Below are positions 1 to 6,173 of a stretch of DNA of 6,335 bases, one piece after another. The translations under genes were made by a program, and so were the position numbers. Location: NCBI GenBank assembly GCA_025934475.1, contig JAICXZ010000203.1, positions 1-6,335 of the forward strand. The letters are read 5' to 3'. Positions within the stretch are counted from its first letter, which is position 1, and the number at the start of each line of letters is the position of its first letter. The notes under the pieces were generated by a model. That model was not told where the DNA came from. It was given only the letters and a program-made list of their open reading frames with translations, and made no database searches. Source of the stretch: Mucilaginibacter sp. (GTDB taxonomy: Bacteria > Bacteroidota > Bacteroidia > Sphingobacteriales > Sphingobacteriaceae).

Positions 1-183
1 GAATTTTTGGAATGGTTTGTTTCTGTGGCCTCGGGCTCTTCCGGCGACTCATTCCTTGGCACACAGGGCGATGTTTGGGACACGCAATCGGATATGCTTT
101 TTGCTATCATCGGCGCTATATCAATGCTCATCGTTATGTCGCGCTGGCAAGATAAAGCCCTTCGAAATCCAGAGTTAGCTTAA
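1..183 (+). CDS. DUF2238 / YjdF-like inner membrane protein, C-terminal fragment
   Basis: The reading frame is open from the window edge and ends at TAA (181-183), giving the last 60 residues of a protein whose start lies outside. The segment GTQGDVWDTQSDM followed by a hydrophobic helix (LFAIIGAISMLIVM) and a short charged tail is the typical end of the DUF2238 family, of which E. coli YjdF is a member. These are multi-pass inner membrane proteins of unknown function. The visible helix would be the last membrane span, with the tail RWQDKALRNPELA on the positively charged side, probably cytoplasmic. Family assignment rests on the GDxWDTQ-D motif recalled from known members. No role can be deduced from the neighbours, since the next gene has its own promoter. 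Confidence 0.8.
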   Translation, partial: EFLEWFVSVASGSSGDSFLGTQGDVWDTQSDMLFAIIGAISMLIVMSRWQDKALRNPELA

Positions 184-194
184 GCAGCAGGGCA

Positions 195-226
195 TTGTTT
201 TTTATAATTTTCCACAGGTATTTTTG
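195..226 (+). promoter_or_regulatory. Bacteroidota-type promoter for the small helical protein gene
   Basis: A -33-like TTG (195-197) and a perfect -7 element TATTTTTG (219-226, consensus TAnnTTTG) are separated by 21 bp, within the normal spacing for the main Bacteroidota sigma factor. Transcription would start near 233. That leaves an untranslated leader of about 127 nt before the ATG at 360, which is long for so small a gene. The T-run at 198-203 lies inside the spacer. Confidence 0.5.
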
Positions 227-359
227 TTATATTAAATATGTATTTAAGTCAAAAGCAGGATATTATGTGTTGCTGATGTGCAAAATGTGGATAATTCCCG
301 CTTAAATATTAGCCAAATGTTCCCGAATTTCAGTTTCAGTAATTAGAATAGAACTGCGG

Positions 360-563
360 ATGCTTGAGAACAATGTGAAATCGTTAGCCGAATTGCAAAA
401 GGAAGCCGACGATATTCAATTAAAAATTCGGAGGCTTTTACTGAACAGTTACAGCTATGACGATGGCATAGCCGACCAACTCACCAAAATTGGGGTCATC
501 GCTGACCTGCGCAAAAGATTTATCGCCCTGGAAAAAGAGATCAGGCTAAGGACTGAAGGGTAA
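360..563 (+). CDS. Small predicted helical-hairpin protein of unknown function
   Basis: A 67-residue protein with no recognised family. It is rich in Leu, Ile, Lys, Arg and Glu. It reads as two amphipathic helices (about residues 2-29 and 38-64) joined by a polar turn, NSYSYDDG, so a helical hairpin or short coiled coil is likely. It has no signal peptide, membrane segment or cysteine, and is therefore probably cytoplasmic. The ATG at 360 has no Shine-Dalgarno sequence, as is usual in Bacteroidota. It is the first methionine of the frame and fits the start of the first helix. A good promoter lies upstream at 195-226. The stop codon is 18 nt from the stop of the convergent gene. Coding status is likely because of the coherent amphipathic pattern, but no function can be given. 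Confidence 0.6.
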   Translation: MLENNVKSLAELQKEADDIQLKIRRLLLNSYSYDDGIADQLTKIGVIADLRKRFIALEKEIRLRTEG

Positions 564-581
564 GGCGCTGTCCATTGTTAT

Positions 582-1415
582 TCAATCATTATGTTTTGCC
601 GGCCCTATGTATGGCATTGCTTTGCTGATCTGTAAATAGGCCTCAGGATGCTTTTTGTCGTTGATGATGTATCTGTTAACGCCATTAACTGCGTTACGGC
701 CGTATTTTACGGTATCATTTGGATTAGGCTGAAATGCACCGAGGTCCATCGACTTGATCCAATCCTGCTTAATAAGTTTCATTGAGTTTGTGTCTGCCAT
801 AAATTCCTTGTGCCTGGTTACAACCACCAATGCGATTGCCCGTCGGCCAATGTATTGCATCTGAGTTGTTTCGCCATGGGACGGAGTCAGAGGGAGGCTG
901 CCATCGGAAGCGCTAATGCTTACTAATTGAGGCTGTTTTAACTCAGGTAATTCCAATTTTGATGCGGCGGGGATTGCCGAAAAAAGCCATTTTCGGTCTC
1001 CAGTTGGGGCAAACTCCCATTTATTGCCATTATCCCAACTGATAGCCAGCAGGGTCGACTCGACGCTGTAGGTAGCTTGCTCCAATTGAATTAATACCTT
1101 TTCGGGAACAACACTATAGGAAGTATCACCATATTTTACAATTTGGCTGGGGATGCCAATCGTAATTTCCTTTAGTTTGAAGTTTTGAGCTTTATTTTTC
1201 TTGTTATCATTTTCAATCGACCTAATCAAGCTATCTCTTCCCCCATGCACCCCGATATATTTGTAGTACATTAAACTTACTGTAGTTGATACATCGCCAC
1301 TCAAAAAAGCATCTTTATACTTCTCAGCGGCGTTTTTGATTTTGTTTATTTGATCTTGTGCCGACGCGAAGGTTGAGAACGTTAACAAAGCAAGTGTGAT
1401 AAAGCGGAATTTCAT
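582..1415 (-). CDS. Secreted protein with NTF2-like N-terminal half and TonB-plug-like C-terminal motif
   Basis: A 277-residue protein with a clear Sec signal peptide: basic start, hydrophobic core, cleavage after ASA at residue 19. Export to the periplasm is expected. Residues 22 to about 145 run as a long helix with the AFLSGDV turn, a second helix (GGRDSLIRSIEND) and then alternating strands. This is the layout of NTF2/SnoaL-like domains, although the family is not certain. After a Pro-rich linker (about 150-185), a strand ALVVV is followed by WIKSMDL (219-225) and KYGRNAVNGVNRYIIN (237-252). This resembles the 'IESI.V ... YG..G.NGVI.I..K' signature of TonB-receptor plug domains, also found in other Bacteroidota envelope proteins. 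No catalytic residues are evident. It is a single gene, convergent with the small gene on its left and divergent from the deacetylase on its right. Function is unknown. Confidence 0.75.
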   Translation of the reverse strand: MKFRFITLALLTFSTFASAQDQINKIKNAAEKYKDAFLSGDVSTTVSLMYYKYIGVHGGRDSLIRSIENDNKKNKAQNFKLKEITIGIPSQIVKYGDTSYSVVPEKVLIQLEQATYSVESTLLAISWDNGNKWEFAPTGDRKWLFSAIPAASKLELPELKQPQLVSISASDGSLPLTPSHGETTQMQYIGRRAIALVVVTRHKEFMADTNSMKLIKQDWIKSMDLGAFQPNPNDTVKYGRNAVNGVNRYIINDKKHPEAYLQISKAMPYIGPAKHND

Positions 1416-1447
1416 AGGTTGAAGATAGCTATTAAGCGGTTTGTCAC

Positions 1448-1477
1448 CAATTGTAGCAGGTAAGTTATTTTATCTAA
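1448..1477 (-). promoter_or_regulatory. Probable Bacteroidota-type promoter of the secreted NTF2-like gene
   Basis: On the minus strand TACAATTG (1448-1455) matches TAnnTTTG with one mismatch. It lies 18 bp downstream of TTAG (1474-1477), a one-mismatch version of the -33 TTTG. The -7 element is about 32 nt before the ATG at 1415, a normal distance. Both boxes are imperfect, so this is a candidate only. Confidence 0.35.
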
Positions 1478-1504
1478 CCGAATAAAATTTGAGGAGCCGC
1501 TTTG

Positions 1505-1512
1505 TAATTTTA
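1505..1512 (+). promoter_or_regulatory. Possible -7 element of the deacetylase gene
   Basis: TAATTTTA, 18 nt before the ATG at 1531, matches TAnnTTTG except at the last base. The nearest TTG upstream (1489-1491) is only 13 bp away, which is shorter than the usual spacing. The element is therefore weak evidence for a promoter with a very short leader. Confidence 0.2.
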
Positions 1513-1530
1513 GCGCATTAATACAGGCTC

Positions 1531-2337
1531 ATGAAACAATACACGTCCATATCACTTGGAATTCTTCTTTGGTTAATTTCTGCTAGTTTCAGTTTCGCTC
1601 AAGACAAAGTATGGAACAATAAGCAATGTGCCGTTGTACTTACTTATGACGATGCTCTTGATATCGATTTGGATAATGTGCTCCCCGCTCTTGATTCGCT
1701 TGGATTGAAAGGAACCTTTTACCTCACAGGTTCATCGCCTGTGGTTAACAACCGGGTTAATGAATGGCGGGCCGCGGCACGGCATGGGCACGAGTTGGGC
1801 AACCACTCCCTGTTTCACCCGTGTGACGGTAGTCCGGCGGACCGAAGTTGGGTTACGCCTGAAACCGATCTGAGCAAATACTCTGTAACCCGTGCCGTCA
1901 ACGAGATCCTGGCGACCAATACCTTGCTAAAAGCAATTGACGGAAAAGATGTCCGCACTTTCGCTTACCCCTGCGGCGATCTGAAAATTGGCAACGAGAA
2001 TTTCTATGACAAATTGAAAAATGATTTTAGCGGAGCCAGGGGTACAAGCGATGGCATGCAAACCATCGACCAGGTGGATCTAAGCAATATCCGTTGTTAT
2101 GCGATTAATGGCCAATCGGCAGAATATATGATCGACCTGGTGAAAAAAGCTCAACAAACCCATACACTGCTGGTATTTCTTTTCCATGGCGTAGGCGGCG
2201 GTCACAATATTAATGTGAGTCGGGGCGCCCATAGCCAGTTGTTGCATTATTTAAAGGATAACGAGAAGCATATTTGGATTGCGCCAATGGTGGATGTGGC
2301 TGAAAGGATTAAAGCATATCAGACCAAAAGCAAATAG
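1531..2337 (+). CDS. Exported polysaccharide deacetylase (NodB domain, carbohydrate esterase 4 type)
   Basis: A 268-residue protein with a signal peptide (cleavage after SFA, residue 23), so it acts in the periplasm or outside the cell. NodB-fold motifs appear in order. Motif 1 is LTYDDA, with D40 the likely catalytic base and D41 a metal ligand. Motif 2 is H92-S-L-F-H96, the zinc-binding pair. Motif 3 is R142-TFAYPCG. A late motif is LFHG, with H219 as the expected catalytic acid. Family members remove N- or O-acetyl groups from chitin-like polymers, peptidoglycan or other glycans in a metal-dependent way. Two deviations are seen: Tyr for Phe and Ala for Gly in TFDDG, and Gly after the motif-5 His where Asp is usual. 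Four cysteines (33, 98, 148, 189) remain in the mature protein and could pair. The gene has no close operon partner, and the substrate cannot be read from the sequence. Confidence 0.88.
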   Translation: MKQYTSISLGILLWLISASFSFAQDKVWNNKQCAVVLTYDDALDIDLDNVLPALDSLGLKGTFYLTGSSPVVNNRVNEWRAAARHGHELGNHSLFHPCDGSPADRSWVTPETDLSKYSVTRAVNEILATNTLLKAIDGKDVRTFAYPCGDLKIGNENFYDKLKNDFSGARGTSDGMQTIDQVDLSNIRCYAINGQSAEYMIDLVKKAQQTHTLLVFLFHGVGGGHNINVSRGAHSQLLHYLKDNEKHIWIAPMVDVAERIKAYQTKSK

Positions 2338-2484
2338 AGGTAACTGCATAGCTAGTTTGTAGTTCCGATCCGGCGGGCTTTCAATGGCAGCCTTCAAGGG
2401 GTCTCAAAACTCCCCAACAAAAGTGGAATAATAATTGTCAAATTACGTGTAAACCACAGTAAAATAGCGTGTTTTAACGGGTGC

Positions 2485-2511
2485 TTGAATCGTTCGGCCT
2501 GCTTAAATTAG
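2485..2511 (+). promoter_or_regulatory. Probable promoter of the S1/P1 nuclease gene
   Basis: TTG (2485-2487) and TAAATTAG (2504-2511, one mismatch to TAnnTTTG) are 16 bp apart. The -7 element ends 25 nt before the ATG at 2537. The spacing is slightly short. The 199-nt gap after the deacetylase gene otherwise holds only weak hairpins, for example GGGG/CCCC around 2398-2415 without a following T-run, so independent transcription of the nuclease is plausible but unproven. Confidence 0.35.
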
Positions 2512-2536
2512 GGTAACAATTTAATCCCCCTGTTAT

Positions 2537-3451
2537 ATGAAAAAGCTTAAGTTTTTGCTGCTGGGGTTGCTGATGCCCTGGTATGCCTTTGGATGGAATT
2601 CTGTTGGTCACAGTACGGCTGGTGCCGTAGCATACTATTATCTTTTAAAAAACAACCCTGCTGTGTTGCAGAAGGTTTTGGCTACGCTGAAGTTGCATTA
2701 CTGGTATAATACCCCGCACTGGAAAAGTTTGTTGGCGCAGCTGCCGGCTAATCAGCAAGATGCGGGCCTGTTTATGTTGGCGTCAACCTATCCCGATGAC
2801 GCTAAAAATGATCCTGGTAATATGGATGGCGATTCGATCCACCGTATGTGGCACTTTATAGATTTTCCCTACGTACCCGCCGGCTCAACTGTAACGGGGC
2901 AGCCCCCGGAAACACCGAACGCTCAACAGAAAATCGCAGATTTTACCGCGAGCATTCCCCAGGAACAAGATTCGCCACAAAGGGCACTGGAATTGGCATG
3001 GCTGTTCCATATTGTTGAGGATATACACCAACCCCTGCATTGCGCCATGATGTTTAACGGAGCCTTTCCCAATGGTGATCTTGGCGGAAACTTCATCAAG
3101 ATAAAACCAGTGGGTACTGCTAAAAACCTGCATGCCTACTGGGACGATCTCGTGGCTGGCAGTATTACCACCTATGCCACAAAGGCACAGGCTCTGCTAA
3201 AGAAATCAAAATATCAATTGAGCAAGCTTCCGGAATTAGCCGATACCGACCCCAACGACTGGATGTTTAAAGAAAGCTTTCCGGATGCGGTAAGTACCAC
3301 CTATCAGAAAGACTCTATTAACTGGTCGCCAACTCATCTAACGACGTTAATGCCTGCCTATAAAAAAGCTGCATCGGCGCTGGGTGAGCGCAGGGTGGTT
3401 TTGTCGGGTATCCGACTGGCGCAATTGCTGGTTACCATGTACGGCAGCTAG
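2537..3451 (+). CDS. Secreted S1/P1-family zinc-dependent nuclease
   Basis: A 304-residue protein with a signal peptide that should be cut between G19 and W20. The mature protein then starts WNSVGH, exactly matching the S1/P1 family, where the N-terminal Trp and the His five residues later bind zinc. The other expected ligands are present: the Asp pair in ASTYPDD (87/88), H106 in MWHFID, H158, D162 and H168 in HIVEDIHQPLH, and H199 and D203 in NLHAYWDD. The GD-LGGN segment (180-185) is also typical. The spacings 158-162-168 and 199-203 equal those recalled for P1 nuclease, so the three-zinc site looks complete. Family enzymes hydrolyse single-stranded DNA and RNA and 3'-nucleotides, consistent with extracellular nucleic acid or phosphate scavenging. 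One oddity is Glu161, where the family usually has Gly in HxxGDxHQPLH. The stop lies 15 nt from the stop of the convergent flavoprotein gene. Confidence 0.92.
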   Translation: MKKLKFLLLGLLMPWYAFGWNSVGHSTAGAVAYYYLLKNNPAVLQKVLATLKLHYWYNTPHWKSLLAQLPANQQDAGLFMLASTYPDDAKNDPGNMDGDSIHRMWHFIDFPYVPAGSTVTGQPPETPNAQQKIADFTASIPQEQDSPQRALELAWLFHIVEDIHQPLHCAMMFNGAFPNGDLGGNFIKIKPVGTAKNLHAYWDDLVAGSITTYATKAQALLKKSKYQLSKLPELADTDPNDWMFKESFPDAVSTTYQKDSINWSPTHLTTLMPAYKKAASALGERRVVLSGIRLAQLLVTMYGS

Positions 3452-3466
3452 TACCTTGGACTGACA

Positions 3467-4624
3467 TTAACTGTTGATCTCAAACATTCCCAGCATGTGG
3501 GTGAGGCCATTTGCCGAATGCAAAGCCTCTGTCTGCTCCATAGTCATCTTTGCCGTTTCGGAGGCTCGGGCGCGCATCTGTTTTTCGTATGCAGCTATGG
3601 CAATGCGGCTATCAGGATAATCATTGCTCAAAAGGCATTCTGCTAATTCGAGTGCGTCCAGCATAGCCATGTTGACGCCCTCGCCTGCATAAGGTGGCAT
3701 CAGGTGGGCTGCATCGCCGAGCATCGTCATATTGGGTAGCGCCTCCCAGGTCTGGTCAAAAGGCATGCAATATTGCGGCCGCGGGGTAAACGGCGTGCTG
3801 GCATTTTCATAAAGTTCGCTCCAGATATTGTCCCAGCCCAAATATTCCCGGATGAACCAGGCGTGTACAGCGCCTTTGCTCGAGAAATCGATGCTACTGT
3901 CATCTGCCCAGGTTTCAGATGTTTTGCAGCCGGTGTAAAACGCCAGACTGCCATCACCCTTTGAGCTTACTATCAACGACTTTTCATCGTCCAGGGCGAA
4001 TATTTTGCCGCCGTTTAATAGTTTGTGAACGTTGGGGCTGTTATTTGCCGAATCATAAACAGCGCCCTCAACAGTTGTTACTCCGGAATAGAAAGGTTTG
4101 ATGGGCGTAATATATTTCCTAAGTTTCGAATTTGCGCCGTCGGCCGCTATGATAATATCCGCAAATGCAGACGTGCCGTTTTTAAAGTCGATCTTGAATA
4201 CGCCGTTTTGCTCATCAAGCGATACGAACTGGCTACCCCATACCACCGTATCCGGTTGCACCGAATCGAGTAAAATATCCCTTAGCGGGCCGCGGTCAAT
4301 TTCGGGCCTTGAAAGGTCACCCTGGCCATTGATGGCGAAGCTATCATCAAAAAGTATATTGGCATGTTTGTCCACAATGCGGGTTTGGTCGGCACCCGGG
4401 CGATAATTTGCCCTAAACTCATTCATCAAACCGGCTCTTTCCAGCGCTTTTAGTCCTGAATCCTCATGAAGATCAAGCGTTGCTCCCTGCACCCGTACAT
4501 GTCGGCCAGCGTCACGTTCATATACCTTTACCTCGGCGCCGTTCATTTGCAAAAGCCGGGCCAGTGTAAGGCCGCCGGGACCTCCACCGATAATTGCTAT
4601 TTCTTTGTCTTTTATTGCTTTCAT
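3467..4624 (-). CDS. TetX-type FAD-dependent monooxygenase; substrate unknown
   Basis: With the start at 4624 the protein has 385 residues, close to Tet(X) (about 388). Seen in order: the Rossmann motif GGGPGG (13-18) with E36 and R37 at the end of the second strand, RPEIDRGPLR (106-115), the D162-G163 motif (AADGANSKLR), and GDAAHLMPP (303-311) for FAD phosphate/ribose contact. This is a class A flavoprotein hydroxylase of the PHBH/UbiH fold that would use NAD(P)H and O2. Identity to Tet(X) looks spread along the whole length, but the tetracycline contacts Q192, R213, H234 and G236 of Tet(X), numbered from memory, align here with E186, K207, A228 and Y230. Drug inactivation is therefore doubtful. 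A longer frame opens at 4684, but its extra 20 residues precede the Rossmann strand and overlap the upstream gene by 49 nt, so 4624 is preferred. It lies 11 nt after the upstream membrane protein gene, indicating an operon. Confidence 0.88.
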   Translation of the reverse strand: MKAIKDKEIAIIGGGPGGLTLARLLQMNGAEVKVYERDAGRHVRVQGATLDLHEDSGLKALERAGLMNEFRANYRPGADQTRIVDKHANILFDDSFAINGQGDLSRPEIDRGPLRDILLDSVQPDTVVWGSQFVSLDEQNGVFKIDFKNGTSAFADIIIAADGANSKLRKYITPIKPFYSGVTTVEGAVYDSANNSPNVHKLLNGGKIFALDDEKSLIVSSKGDGSLAFYTGCKTSETWADDSSIDFSSKGAVHAWFIREYLGWDNIWSELYENASTPFTPRPQYCMPFDQTWEALPNMTMLGDAAHLMPPYAGEGVNMAMLDALELAECLLSNDYPDSRIAIAAYEKQMRARASETAKMTMEQTEALHSANGLTHMLGMFEINS

Positions 4625-4635
4625 GGTTGGTAGTT

Positions 4636-5100
4636 TTAAAATGATCTGAAATTGGGTCTGCTCACCAGCGGCGAGAACGACCATGGTATCGAAGTCAGAA
4701 TAAGCAGCAAACCAATGCTAAACCAGATGGCCATGGTGCGAAACTTTTCCTTGTCGGTTTGCCTTCGTTTAGCTTTGGCAGAGCCAATGGTAATTAGTGT
4801 GATCGCTATAAGCATCACCGTCACATGCTCCATCCCAAAGAATCGAATACCCCGTTCACGAACCGCAGTGCTGAAATTGTGCAAAAAGTAACTCACAATC
4901 GGGCTGATGAAATAAAGCCAAACACCAAGCACCAATTGAAGGTGCGCTGAAGTTGCAGCCGCCAGCCTCGCATAATGGTCGGTTCTGGTATATAACCCGT
5001 TAGAAAGCCAGCCGCGATATGCCCGGTATAAGGCAAAGATCAGGCTTGCCAGTACTAGCCAGCGAATTAATGAGTGAAGAGCTAAAAGTATTGCGTACAT
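4636..5100 (-). CDS. Four-helix membrane protein, possible b-type cytochrome
   Basis: A 154-residue protein with four predicted membrane spans, about residues 5-25, 47-66, 90-106 and 123-140. The loop between spans three and four is strongly basic (KAKRRQTDKEK), which would place it in the cytoplasm. Each of the first three spans carries one histidine (H9 in LHSLIRW, H53 in SAHLQL, H92 in GMEHVTVM), with further loop histidines at 42 and 74. Similar Bacteroidota proteins are, as I recall, annotated 'cytochrome B', but no classical cytochrome b motif can be confirmed here. Haem binding is inferred from the histidine placement and from the cytochrome c gene 99 nt upstream on the same strand. 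The TetX-type flavoprotein gene follows after 11 nt. The ATG at 5100 begins directly before the first span (MYAILLALHSL) and has no Shine-Dalgarno sequence. Confidence 0.75.
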   Translation of the reverse strand: MYAILLALHSLIRWLVLASLIFALYRAYRGWLSNGLYTRTDHYARLAAATSAHLQLVLGVWLYFISPIVSYFLHNFSTAVRERGIRFFGMEHVTVMLIAITLITIGSAKAKRRQTDKEKFRTMAIWFSIGLLLILTSIPWSFSPLVSRPNFRSF

Positions 5101-5142
5101 GTATTATCGATACCGTTTTATTAGGTAGACGAAGGACAAGCG

Positions 5143-5160
5143 CAAAGATTTTAAGCTTTG
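5143..5160. repeat. Short imperfect dyad between the cytochrome c and membrane protein genes
   Basis: CAAAG (5143-5147) and CTTTG (5156-5160) form an inverted repeat with an 8-nt centre that adds two further symmetric TT/AA pairs. No T-run follows on either strand, so it is not a normal terminator. On the minus strand AATCTTTG (5143-5150) differs by one base from the -7 consensus and lies 42 nt before the ATG at 5100. It could therefore mark an internal promoter of the operon, but no matching -33 box is seen. Confidence 0.2.
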
Positions 5161-5199
5161 GGAAAAAAGTCGAAAAAGAATCGTTAACAAGATGTCATT

Positions 5200-6108
5200 T
5201 TACATGCCTTTGGTCGCATGCACCTTCGGTGGCACCGTTTGTAAATAGGCATAAATGGCGTCCACTTCTTCTGTTTTCAGCATCGAAAATTTGGGCATGG
5301 GTGGTTGTAATTCACGGTCAGGTGCTTTTCCTTCCATTAGAGCCGCTCTGAATTGTTCGGCAGTGTAGTTACCGATGCCGGTATTTTTATCAAATGTGAT
5401 GTTAGACGCGGTTACCTTTTTTCCCATTGCACCTTTCAGCTCGGCGCCGCCTGCCAGGTATCCTTTCGTTTGATCGGGGTTAAGCAAGTTCAGCTTGGTC
5501 ACTTTTTTGGAGTGGCAGTGGAAACAGCCCAGGTTATCCACTAGGTAATATCCCATGGCAACCTTGTCTGTCGGCAGTTTCACATCTTGCTTGTAAGCCA
5601 GCGGATCTGCATGCATATTCATATACATCTTGCCAATAAAGGTAAAATGTGTGAGTCCAACAGTAGTGTCCCCAGGACTAACAGCGGAATCACTCGACCG
5701 GAGATAGACGATGATGTCATTGATGTCATTATCTGCCATGTTGGGGCGGAGCATATATGCCAGGAAACGGCCGTCGCGGGCAATACCTGTTTTCAACAGG
5801 TACCTGATTTCAGCATCCGAATACTGCGGCGCTATACCATGACTTTTTGATTGCGTAAGATTGGCCGAATATACCTTTCCGGCTATCCCCGGTACGTCCT
5901 GGATCTGTTTCCCTATAAATTTGTGAACATGGTTATCATAATGACAGCCACCGCAGACCGCAAAAGTCAATTCTTTACCGCGTTCAAAAGCAGCATCGGA
6001 ATGCGTTGCTTTGTATTGGGCCTTGGTTGTTTCGAACCTGGTTTTGCAACTGATAACGGTAGCAACGATCGCTAAGCTCAGGCCGGCGATCCATAAGAAC
6101 TTTTTCAT
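5200..6108 (-). CDS. Di-haem cytochrome c lipoprotein
   Basis: A 302-residue protein beginning with a lipoprotein signal: basic start, hydrophobic stretch, and VISC with the acylated cysteine at 21. It should be anchored in a membrane facing the periplasm. Two class-I cytochrome c domains follow. The first, about residues 38-140, has CGGCH (52-56) and candidate Met ligands M119 and M124. The second, about 183-293, has CFHCH (195-199) and M271/M276. The segments downstream of both haem sites align with each other: SANLT/ASNIT, then a Gly, Met 11 residues later, another Met five later, then IxxYL. This shows an internal duplication. Multi-domain cytochromes of this kind transfer electrons from periplasmic dehydrogenases or to terminal oxidases. 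The partner is unknown here. It is the first gene of a probable operon with the four-helix membrane protein and the flavoprotein, and has a strong promoter upstream. Confidence 0.9.
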   Translation of the reverse strand: MKKFLWIAGLSLAIVATVISCKTRFETTKAQYKATHSDAAFERGKELTFAVCGGCHYDNHVHKFIGKQIQDVPGIAGKVYSANLTQSKSHGIAPQYSDAEIRYLLKTGIARDGRFLAYMLRPNMADNDINDIIVYLRSSDSAVSPGDTTVGLTHFTFIGKMYMNMHADPLAYKQDVKLPTDKVAMGYYLVDNLGCFHCHSKKVTKLNLLNPDQTKGYLAGGAELKGAMGKKVTASNITFDKNTGIGNYTAEQFRAALMEGKAPDRELQPPMPKFSMLKTEEVDAIYAYLQTVPPKVHATKGM

Positions 6109-6129
6109 GGCTTTTTGATTTGGGGTGTA

Positions 6130-6173
6130 GGTGAACCGAAATATTAAACAAATATAATATGTTCTGGTTCACC
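6130..6173. repeat. Inverted repeat bracketing the operon promoter (candidate operator)
   Basis: GGTGAACC (6130-6137) and GGTTCACC (6166-6173) are exact reverse complements with 28 bp between them, centred within one base of the centre of the -7 element. Each arm is itself nearly palindromic (GGT-2 nt-ACC). The right arm touches the -33 TTG, and the left arm lies just downstream of the expected transcription start. Bound protein would cover both ends of the promoter. No regulator gene is in view to match it. Confidence 0.4.

Noticed and set aside
157..203. Terminator after the YjdF-like gene: GCCCT/AGGGC followed by a T-run at 198-203.
   Set aside because: The stem is only 5 bp with a 27-nt loop and the T-run starts 5 nt after it; also the T-run overlaps the spacer of the next promoter.
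238..276. Twelve-codon leader peptide MYLSQKQDIMCC.
   Set aside because: No repeated regulatory codons and no attenuator hairpin follow it, so it is not listed as a gene.
2885..3133. Open frame of 82 codons on the minus strand inside the nuclease gene.
   Set aside because: It lies wholly within a well-supported gene with complete family motifs and shows no recognisable protein features.
4098..4406. Open frame of 102 codons on the plus strand inside the flavoprotein gene.
   Set aside because: It is antisense to a conserved FAD enzyme, and its translation has no domain-like pattern.
3467..4624. Calling the flavoprotein a tetracycline resistance gene tet(X).
   Set aside because: Recalled drug-contact positions differ, and no mobile element or other resistance gene is nearby.
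4625..4684. Longer start for the flavoprotein (405 residues).
   Set aside because: The 20 extra residues lie before the Rossmann strand, overlap the upstream gene by 49 nt and are not seen in Tet(X)-type proteins; the ATG at 4624 gives the family length.
5019..5351. Open frame of 110 codons on the plus strand spanning the gap between the membrane protein and cytochrome c genes.
   Set aside because: It overlaps both genes in antisense, and its low-complexity, Arg/Cys-scattered translation does not look like a protein.
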